A stretch of 64,000 bases of DNA from Tubulanus polymorphus (lineage: Eukaryota; Nemertea; Palaeonemertea; Tubulaniformes; Tubulanidae): contig NC_134027.1 of assembly GCF_964204645.1 (NCBI RefSeq), forward strand, positions 417,501 through 481,500, given 5' to 3'. This document shows positions 54,515 through 64,000 of this stretch, piece after piece. Both the position numbers and the translations under genes were made by a program. The number at the start of each line of letters is the position of its first letter. Position 1 is the stretch's first letter. The notes beneath the pieces are model-generated. The model had not been told where the DNA came from, did not search any database, and worked only from the letters and a program-made list of their open reading frames with translations.

Positions 54515-54832
54515 ACAGTTGTTCAATTTCATAAATGTTTTGTTTTCGATGAAGTTTTTTCATTTTCTGGATTTGAGGAATTGGACTTTAAACACGTCAG
54601 TGGATTCAGCACAGTTCTGTGGACACAGTTTTGGGACCGAGACCTGGAGACACAGCTCAAGACCCAGTTACAAGTTCAACTGGACTCCATCCCTAAAAAC
54701 CCTGGGCCCTTCAAACCTTTAAGTAAGATGCTCACTTATAGATTCATAAAATTGACCCTTATTATCATGTCATCTGCAGCACCATCTCAGAGGCTTAAAC
54801 CAAGAATTTCTTGTAATGTTCAACAAATGTGA
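54515..54832 (+). CDS. Candidate coding exons, copy B
   Basis: Counterpart of 10572-10889: exon 54515-54722, intron 54723-54779, last part 54780-54832. Splice sites and frame are kept. Residues differ at about four positions (for example Phe/Leu and Ile/Val before GFSTVLW). Confidence 0.3.
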   Translation, partial: TVVQFHKCFVFDEVFSFSGFEELDFKHVSGFSTVLWTQFWDRDLETQLKTQLQVQLDSIPKNPGPFKPLSKMLTYRFIKLTLIIMSSAAPSQRLKPRISCNVQQM

Positions 54833-55568
54833 ATTACATTAAGTAATTTTTGAGATCGACTTACACCTGAGTTTTTTCTAAATCACAGTCTACTTATTTC
54901 ATAGTCATCCACGATTTCATAGCTCTCTAACTATTCAACCCTTTCCCTGATGGGCCCTGGCCCCAATTGCTGAACCCAGTTCTCCAAGTCTAATTTCTGG
55001 GTTTAGTGGTTTATCAGGAAATTATTGGATTAATTGGAAATATATCTAACAGTCATAATAAAGTTTAAAATTAATCATTTGACATATCGTAATTGATTTT
55101 GTTCGCCACAACGCCTTTCTCAGCAGGATTATAGCATTTTACTTTCTATGGGTTTTTTAAAGGTAAGTTTTCAAAGGAAAGAATGTCCGAATATACGTCC
55201 GGATCCGCCTTTATATGCCTCATTCCGATTCTGCTCATTTGCATATATTTTCAGCAAGTGGAAATCCCCGAATTCCAAGATGGCGGCGACCATGATATAT
55301 CAAATAACAACTATTTTGGGCCAAATCAACGCTTTCTCAAGCTCAATATGAGTTTTCCCGAGTGCAAATGTAACTTAAAGAGAAAATAATCCTGTTGGTT
55401 AGTTATATTTTTGATAATTGAATTTATTTGCAAAGTTAAAGTGAAGTTCCAATGACAGATAGAAACGTTGAAAGACTGGGGTAGATTGAAACATGCCCTA
55501 GCCACTGGCCACTATCATATGAACAGTCCTAAACGTTTTGATCCAACTGCACCAGTTGAGGTCACCGA

Positions 55569-56070
55569 CTGTGTGGCCCTTATTTAACAATAATGTGTAC
55601 ATATAAGCACAACGGCCCCCAAACTGCAGTTGCTCTGTTGGTTTTAAATCTGTATATAGTCTTAGTCATTTTTGATCTTATCATCTGGTCTCCACCTTTT
55701 TGAGTGTGAGAGTTTTATAAACTGTTGTGAAGATTGAGGAAGTCGATAGAAAGAGATGAAAATTGTCAAAGTTGTTATCATGAAAATGACTGAGCTTACT
55801 ATGTACAGTATATACGACCCAGAGGGACATGGCTTATTATGAGAAACATTGAGGTTTTCATGAAAGTTCATGAATTTTGCATGAAAGTACAATGTTGGAA
55901 AATATATCCCCTATGTCACACTCCCTGATTCTTTTTCATTGCCCTCATTTCTCTGAAAGGCCCTTCAACTGAATCAGTCTCCAGTCGAAAAGGTTCCGCT
56001 TATAAGTTCAATTGTCTATAACTGATGATGTGATGTGAAGAGTCTACAATTGAACAAATACCGCATTGAA
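55569..56070. other. 502-bp segment present only in copy B
   Basis: Copy A joins accga directly to atcaaatc (11625/11626), whereas copy B has 502 bp between these points. I see no target-site duplication or terminal inverted repeat, and only 1-2 bp of junction microhomology, which fits a deletion from copy A better than a transposon insertion into copy B. In copy B the open frame that contains LKDWGRLKHALATGHYHM (55456-55587) ends inside the segment. In copy A the deletion fuses it to other sequence and extends it to 11737. Confidence 0.9.
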
Positions 56071-59000
56071 ATCAAATCTTCTCTATTTCAGGCATTACTT
56101 CTGGCATAAAACACTATTCAAGCAATGTAGGAGCATTTATAGGCGCAGCAGGAAGGAGGAGTTCAGGAGCAGCATCATATAGGAGTTGCACAGGAGCAGC
56201 ATCATAGGAGTAGTGCAGGAGCAGTGAGAGCTTCATAGGAGCAGCAAGACCAGCATCATAGATAGGAACAGTAGCTGAAGGAATGAAACAAGATAAGTAG
56301 CATTTGAAATATAGAAAATAGAAAAGCTGTAGAATGTTTTCTATTGTAAAAATATTTTCAAATTCAGTCTGATTTGTGCCAGATTGTAACTGTAGAAGTT
56401 TCACTCATTGTTTCAGTCTAATTGAGATGTGGCTGGTGTACATGTATCACTGACTGTGTAACACTGCAGTCATTTCTTCAATTATTCCTCCTCAGTTGGA
56501 AGAATGTTTGTTCTCTTATCTTCATTAGCGATAAGAATCAATCCCATCCGTCTAACAACAGCATCGTAACATTTCCACTTATCTAATCCTAGAGGGAATG
56601 AGTAGTATGAGGTTTGGGTATGGAGTGGGGCAGGGTAAGGTGTAGTTGACAGGGTAGGATAGGGTAATGTGATGAGGTAAGGTCGGTTTGATGATGCAGG
56701 GTTATTTGATGTGGTTGGATTCGATGATGAGTTTGATATGGAACTGGTCGAGGTGGGTGTTTGTGGTAGTGTACGGTGTGTATGTTCGGAGGGTGTATGA
56801 TAACTGATTGAAAGGTTGCTGTTAGAGGTCAGTGCAGTAGTGATGCTGGTATAGTTTGTGTAAGGTAGGCGTCGGTGTACCGGCTTAAGTATAGGGTAAG
56901 GCATGGTCAGAGTAATGTTACCGTAGAGGAAAAGTTATGTGGGGAAGGGTGTTTTTGTTTTCAGCCCACTTGAGACTTAAGTCTCAGCGGGCCGTTGCAT
57001 TTTCTTTTCATCCGTTGTCCGTTTGTGCATCCGCAGACGGAATACAGTTATTTTTGGAGGTTTTTAAGTTTTCCAACGCCACTGCACATGTTCTCCAGGG
57101 GGTGTTGAGTATAGAATTTTCAGATTGTCAGGAATTTCACCAAGTGTGCATGGTGTCCCTGGACTCCCCAATTTTGAAATTAGGGTGAATTCTGTAGAAT
57201 TCTAATGATTGGTTAAATGGGCATCACTCTTTATTGGAATTCTGTGCTTAAAATATTGAATATGAAAGTAAGAACAGACGTCGTAGCTGTCACTGTGGAC
57301 AGTGAATCTATTTCTGATTTGTGTGGATGTGATGGCGCAGGTGGTGGCCATAACTTCGAGGTCACCTCTTAATCATTACATGTCCTTAGATGGATAGGAC
57401 ACAAGGGTAAATGAAAACATTCTTTAGGTTACTGCCAGGTTTTAGGGTATCGTACCAAGCCTTACCTTCCCGACCTCCTTCCCGCGCTAGCTATTCCAAA
57501 ATCTCTATATGAGATACATCGAGAACGATGCTATTGAAGATTGAATTCATCGATTCATTTTGGAATTGAAACTTGTTTCATGGAACAAATGGTGCTGCAA
57601 ATAAACAATATCATCAAACAATGATTCTGATTGACTATAGTGAACTGCTGCCCTACTACTAGTTTTAAAAGCACTGATTGAGATAGATTCAAACCCAGTT
57701 CAATTACTTATTTCCGAACACTTACTGCCGGTTGGTATTGGTACATAGCCAGGAGAGACAGCCATAAGAAAAAGAAAGAAAATGAAGAACATGAAGAGTG
57801 GGGGGTTTAGTCCACTGTCTGCCTAGCGGGTAGGCAGTGGTCTATTACTACCTCGACTCAAAAAAAGGTGAGCTTAAAGCCACCAAGTACAAAAGTGGGG
57901 TCCGAAGAGTAGTCCTCTGCTGGCTTAGAGGGCAGGCATTGGTCTATTCTTACCTCACGTGCTTAAAAATGTTCACAAAAATGGCTATTAAGAGAGAGAG
58001 AGTGAGAGAGAGGAGGTGCTAAGTTTCCTGTACTTGACTGGGTGTAAACTGATCAATAATGGAAATCATTTACGGTAAACCTTGAGTTTACTAACAATGT
58101 ATTTTGGGTTCAGAGTCTATTTCCCAACAGTTTGCTGTTCACAAGCTGGTAGTAGGGTAAAAACTACCGGTATTCAGAGATTTGTGAATCAGAAGTTTTG
58201 CCATCATTTGCTTCATGAATCATTCACTTGTTAAAATGAATGATGTGACACACATGTAAAATACTGTTACTGATTTATCATTTTTGATGGTGTCTTGATA
58301 TTCGACATCTTGCAGGTATCGTCTCCTAGTATTTCACATAGAATTGAGGAGTAGTTTGAGTGAATGGGAGGCATGGAGAGATTGGGCTCAAGATATCTCA
58401 CTCGTTTGTTTAGGTTTAGTTTGGGATCATCTTATTCAGCTTCAGTGTATATAATACATCCTCGACTACTTTTCAACTAGTAGTTCATCGTAGGTTTTTG
58501 ACATCACATCCATAGCTCCTTCCACTACTCGTGAATTTACAATTCATTCCTATCCGATGATGCTATTTATGATGGAATGTGTTAAAGTAGATGTCTATGT
58601 GTTTTCATCTTTTGGTAAATCGTGAAAAATTCTGGCTAATTTGAATCGAAAGCCATTGATTATTATCTTGCGCGGTAATGATGGAAAAATTCAAAATGCG
58701 AATAGCTGTGTGGAATAAGAGAATGTCTTGAAAGGATTTGAGACACTGAGATGTGTAAAGAGAGACTGATTACACCTGTACTGTCCTAGCCCCTCCCCAG
58801 GCAGTCACCACCTCGCCCCAACCAATTTTACCAAATCACCCTCACCTCAACAACATCAAAATCCCTTTCACTTTTCCTCTACCATTATTTTTACCATGCC
58901 GGCTACCTTATCCCTAACCCTGCAAACCACACTCTACTCTACACAAACCATACCAACATCACAACTGTACCGTCCTCCAGCACCAACCTTTCTTCATTGT

Positions 59001-61245
59001 CAGACACCTCTCTAACTATACATCGTACACTACCACGTACACCCACCTCGACCGGTTCTATAACAAGCTGATCATCTAATCCAGCCATATCAAACAACCC
59101 TGCATCATCCAACCTGACCTTACCTTACCACAATACCCTATCCTCCCCTATCATGTCAATCACACCATTCCCTTTTCCATTCCATTCCCAAGCGCCATAC
59201 TACTCATTCCCTCTATGATTGAATAAGATAGAAATGTTACAATGTTGTAGTTAGACGGATGGGATTGATTTTCTTTGCTAATGAAGATGAGAGATCAAAC
59301 ATTCTTCTAACTGAGGAGGAATAAGTGAACAAACTACAGCGGTGTTACACACTCAATGTTACATGTACATCAGTTATATCTCAATTAGACTGAAACAATG
59401 AGTGAAACTTCTACAGTTACAATCTGACACAAATCAGACTGTGTCAGAAAACATTTTCACATTAGCCCCACGTGCTGGGTGGATGATAGACATCATGAGA
59501 CTCATCAAATTTTGAGAAATTAGTTTAATTGAAAAATTAATCTAAGCAATGTCTGTTTTTGCATTTCAGAGGTTGATATTACCTGAACATGCAGTTCTGA
59601 GCTGACTCCAGATCAGGTGAGCATGTATGCAGTGAAATTGGATAAAATCATGAGATTTTCCAAGAGCTCTTATTAGTGGAATTTTGTCTCTAATAGCCCT
59701 TGATCCAAGTGCTGCCCAGTGAGACACTGTCTGGTGAACTCAACATCCAAGTGCTGCAGAATCTACCCCCAGTGAGACACTGTCTGGTGAACTCAACATC
59801 CAAGTGCTGCAGAATCTACCCCCAGTGAGACACTGTCTGGTGAACTCAACATCCAAGTGCTGCAGAATCTAGGTTTGAATTCTCTTAGATTTTTTAAACC
59901 TAAAATTCTAAGATATTCTGTAAAGACAACAATTTGACCAGTTGTCCTTTTGACTGCATGTTTTGAGTGATTTCCAATTAGCTACATGATTCAATGGTGG
60001 TTGTCAAATGGCTCAATATTTCCCAAACCATTTTCTAATTTATAACTGTCAAAATTCATTTGTTCAATCATGAGGTCTAGAATTGGTTTTCATTGAATAC
60101 ATGAAATCCAGATATTTTATTTGTTGATTTCAAAATTATTTATTTCGCCGATTCATTTCTAATCTCACTTTGGCAACTCATTCTGAATCAGCGACGGAAG
60201 GTGACAAACTGGTCACATCGAAATACGCTGTGCTCGGTGCCTCGGGATCCGAACCCAAACCTGACCACACGTATAAATCCAATTGAATCCATTCGGGTTC
60301 TTCCTTTTCTTAGTTAAACTCGTTTCTGTGGTTGCGAGACGGCGGGAAGAAAAATAGCGGTGGCGGTAAGGGGGGTGGTAGCCCTTTAAGTGAATATGCT
60401 CGGTGACAGGGATGGCGAAAGGCCACCCGGGGAGGACGATAGCATGAGGGCATCGGACGCTCCTTTACTGAACCGCGGACTCTGGGGCCCGAGAGTATCG
60501 TGTGTATGATCACTTACTCGATAGGGTAGTCATGTGCGTCAAGAGATACGGGCATTTCTATCCTAGCCTCCAGTTGTCTGCGGGGACGCACCTTAAAACA
60601 GTTTGAAAAAATCACCTCGAACATGTTTAAGCATAATTCACGGGCGCAAAAAAGAATAAACAGAAAGAAAGAAAGAGGTGTCGGTCGTTTTTATAAACCA
60701 CTAGGGGCGAGTTAAGCTTAGACGAGGAATTTGGCATCTTAGAAATATATTCGAAATTCCTAGGTTTTAATAGAGAATTCAGCAGGGAAAATATTTGAGT
60801 ATTTTATGTGATTCAATTCTAAATTGTAACCTCATCGTGCAATGTATTTTATTGGAATGAACTTAAACATGCAGGCTGGACATCACGTGATGTTTTGAAA
60901 TATAGATTCAGGAACATTGACAATTCCTGATTTGAAGCACATGTTTTTACCACAAAGCAGTTAAACTTTACTCTATCTACTGTATGATTACATTCTAACA
61001 TGTATTTCTTTCCATTATTTTTCTATCATTCACGCCGAGATCATCTACTCCCAGTGAGAACTGTCTGGTGAACTCAACATCCAAGTGCTGCAGAATCTAC
61101 CCCCAGTGAGACACTGTCTGGTGAACTCGACATCAAAGTGCTGCAGAATCTACCTCCAGTGAGACACTGTCTGGTGAACTCAACATCCAAGTGCTGCAGA
61201 ATCTACCCCCAGTGAGACACTGTCTGGTGAACTCAACATCCAAGG

Positions 61246-63455
61246 AGATGATCTGTTAATTACACTCATGGTTGTGCTGGCTACTGATATGGGAGGTATG
61301 TATCCTATCTGGAGCCAATTTCACTTTGATTCCAACAACTAATTTCTTATGATACTCCATTTCATTTTCCATTAGAAGGAACTGTGTTATTATGATTTGT
61401 CTGAGTGTCCGTTAATGTTAGTTGAACTGTAACTCAGAGAAGTGAACCGTGGATGTTATAACTCCACAGATGTCATGTATGTATCAGGACAACTTTCATT
61501 ATCAATGAATATATGTTTTATTTTTTCATAATCTATGAAATAGATGTCATTGAATCTGTTATTTTCATTTCAGTGTCCTAAGTTTAACTGTAAAGGATAG
61601 AACCGATAGCTGAATTGAATTCAACTCCTCCGGCAATGTTTGAGTCAGCTTCAGATATGAGTGGTATGTGTGTATGGAGACGAATTCAATTTGTGAGAAT
61701 CTGTGAGATATAAATGTTACAATGTAGAATTTGTTATTCTCATTTCAGTGTCCATCAATATTAAGCTGAACTGATGCAGAATGAACTTATAGATAATGAA
61801 CTGAATTGCTGGAGTCAGCTACTACTGGTGTGTGGTATGTGTTTGGAGCCAGAAATTTAACAATGACTGTAATATAATCTCAGAGCTGCCAACTGTTACT
61901 GATTTTCAGTATTTGTAACGATTTTGTTACGAGAAATACTGATTTAGTTAATTCACATTTTGATGAAATGTTACTGAAAAAAGCTCAATTTGTTGGTTAT
62001 AACACTTTTCAGGGGTTGGCAGCCCTGTAATCTGATAAATAGATGTAATAAACAGATTGTTCTCATTTCAGTGTCCGATCAATGTTAGTTACACTATAAG
62101 GAATAGACCCAGTAGCTGAATTGAACTGAACTGATCCACAGTGAATATTTGAGTCACCTTCAGATATTAGTGGTATGTCTGTATGCAGACAAAATTCTAT
62201 TTTAACAACTGAGTTTGTGTTTTAAATCTTTGAAATAAGTAGGCCTATAATATCATTGAATCTGTTATTTTCATTTCAGTGTTTGTCATTATAAGCTGAA
62301 CTGGTAAATAATTAACGTACAAACTCCACTGGTTGAGTCACCTACAGACACATGGTATGTGTATAGAGATTAATTCAATGAATCTGAAATACTTTGTTTC
62401 TTAGTTATAAATGATTTTCCATTTTGTTTTAATCTGTTAGGAGATGAACTGAACAAATCAACAGTTCGAATTCTGTATCAATAAGTGGTATGTATGAAAA
62501 CAGAATTTCAACAACTTATTTCATAATTTCCTGCAATAGAATCTGATAAATAATTGCCATTGAATCCGTTGTTTTCATTTCAGTGTCAATCATTGTTCGT
62601 TGAACTGTAAAGAATGAATGAACCAACATCTTATTTGAACTGAACTCTACGGTCCATGGTTGAATCTATAGCTATAGACATACAGTACGTGGTGTGTGTG
62701 TATGGAGGCAATTTCAATTTAATTGAAACACTTGTTTCATTATAATTATTAATGATTATTATGATTATCCATTTTGTTTTAATCTGTTTAGGAGAAACCT
62801 GAACCAAGGATGTTATATTGCCACAGATATCATGTATGTATCAACGTCTTTCTGTTTTATTCCGTTTCTGTTCTGCAGAAGAATCTGAGATGAATATAAT
62901 GTTATGGACTGAATGTGTTTTCCATTTTAGTTTCCATCAATGTTAGTTGAACTGTAACTGATAGAAGAGAACCATGGACGTTATAACTCCCCACAGATGT
63001 CATGTATGTATCTGTAGAGGAATCTTTGAGAGATAGATTTTATAGAATCTGTTATTTTCAGTGTTGATCAATGTTAGTTGAACTGTAATGAGTAAAACCA
63101 GTAGTTACTTCACAGTCAATGGTTTAGTCAGTAACAATGTATGTGATGTGGTTTGTGTGTATGGAGACAATTTCATTATTTTCATTAATTATTTGTTAGG
63201 CAATGACCAATTGTCCATGGGATGACCGATTACTAGTAGATGACCAGGGTTGACCAATTGCCAGATGACCAATTGCCAGAAATGATCAGGGAACAGTCAA
63301 CATGTATGTATCGAGACAATTTTCAGTTGTTTTGAGGAATCTCATAGAATCTGTTATTTTTATTTCAGTGTCCGTCATCATGAGTTGAAACGAATATCTG
63401 ATTTGAAGTGAACTCTGCAGTCATTCAACAGTTGAGGAGCCCTTACACATATATA
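61246..63455 (+). ncRNA. Same exon-module series, copy B
   Basis: Module number and splice-site motifs match copy A. Substitutions (for example gatcagtg contexts and ctactactggtgtgtg) fall in exons and introns alike, so there is no visible exon constraint. Confidence 0.5.
61881..62027. mobile_element. 147-bp MITE (GCTGCCAAC family), copy B
   Basis: Same insertion as at 17497-17643 with the same TAATCT flanks, so it predates the segmental duplication. Confidence 0.88.
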
Positions 63456-64000
63456 AGTTACGTATTAGTGATATTTACCACTGACAGACAATTAAAACAA
63501 CTTGTATTATAATGATTTGCTGTTTGTGAATGAACTTGAGAACAGTCGCTACTCCTTAATGCTATCAGTTACAGCCACCTTTTGATAGAATCTCTGTCTA
63601 AACCTCTTGCATGATCATCTCTATCTCAATTATAATATAATAAATACTAATCCTTCATTTTAACTCTCTTCTATTCTAATACATTGTATGAGTCAAAAGA
63701 TGGTTGTCACTGATAGAATTAGGGACGCTATACAGCTGGCTAATTGTCATAATCTAAACCCTTTTTGTGTTCACTGCATACTCTGTGACCCTCCACTTCA
63801 ATGCATTTTAATTGATTCAATTGCACCAACTTTTTATTTTTTTTTTCATGTCAGCGTCAATCGTTTTTACCTGCTGCAGGTAGAAATGAATCCACTGCTT
63901 GAGTGGCTATAAAAGTCGGTGGTGAAGACAAGTACACTCAATTGGAGACAATAATTTCTTTGAGATCTGACAGTGGTAGGAATTGTAACATTTTAATAAA

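Larger units (their letters stand above)
42845..64000 (+). repeat. Segmental duplication, copy B (right edge outside window)
   Basis: This is the second copy of bases 1-19,616. Compared with copy A it has a 502-bp extra segment (55,569-56,070), a 90-bp local duplication (47,221-47,400), three more 265-bp exon-intron units, more 46-bp and 34-bp units, and fewer 121-bp, 18/21/24-bp and 53-bp units. Copy B carries the complete 3' half of the nine-exon gene. The equivalent of exon 7 in copy A should lie about 440 bp left of the window. Confidence 0.97.

Overview
The window looks like non-coding-rich genomic DNA of an invertebrate animal, probably a bilaterian. It is AT-rich, has GT-AG introns, very short coding exons, dense minisatellites and MITE-like inverted-repeat elements, and no prokaryotic gene organisation. 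I cannot name the species.

The dominant feature is a large duplication. Bases 1-19,616 (copy A) recur in the same orientation from 42,845 to the window end (copy B), at roughly 1% substitution by eye. The offset drifts from 42,844 to 44,384 because almost every tandem array has a different length in the two copies, and because of a 502-bp indel and a 90-bp duplication. This is either a real tandem segmental duplication or two divergent haplotypes joined in the assembly; the window alone cannot decide.

One gene can be reconstructed convincingly. It is on the + strand with nine coding exons (start codon 30,464, stop 45,976; about 337 residues). All splice phases agree, and the final exons lie inside copy B. 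It encodes an unrecognised, probably nuclear protein with polyQ, a helical block, a proline-rich segment and two basic clusters. Copy A holds its last two exons (1,403-3,132). A likely first non-coding exon and promoter lie at about 27.3-28.1 kb. A 72-nt hairpin spans its stop codon in both copies.

Downstream of the gene (3.1-19.8 kb and 46-64 kb) is a strip of modular repeats: a 121-bp repeat with a hairpin, an 18/21/24-bp array, a 34-bp array, 265-bp exon-intron units, a 46-bp array, 260-bp units with compensated hairpins, a 0.6-kb inverted-repeat pair, split 53-bp arrays, and about twelve diverged short exon modules with gtatgt donors and ttcag acceptors. It resembles a multi-exon, mostly non-coding transcription unit built by tandem duplication, perhaps with small ORFs.

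The single-copy middle (19.6-42.8 kb) contains MITE-like elements, a diverged 1.1-kb duplication, and the large introns of the gene. Those introns carry 20-, 47-, 40-, 35-, 155- and 63-bp arrays, RFX X-box-like motifs and a decayed DIRS/Ty3-like reverse transcriptase. I saw no tRNA, rRNA or CRISPR. All splice and coding calls are by eye, without homology or RNA support.
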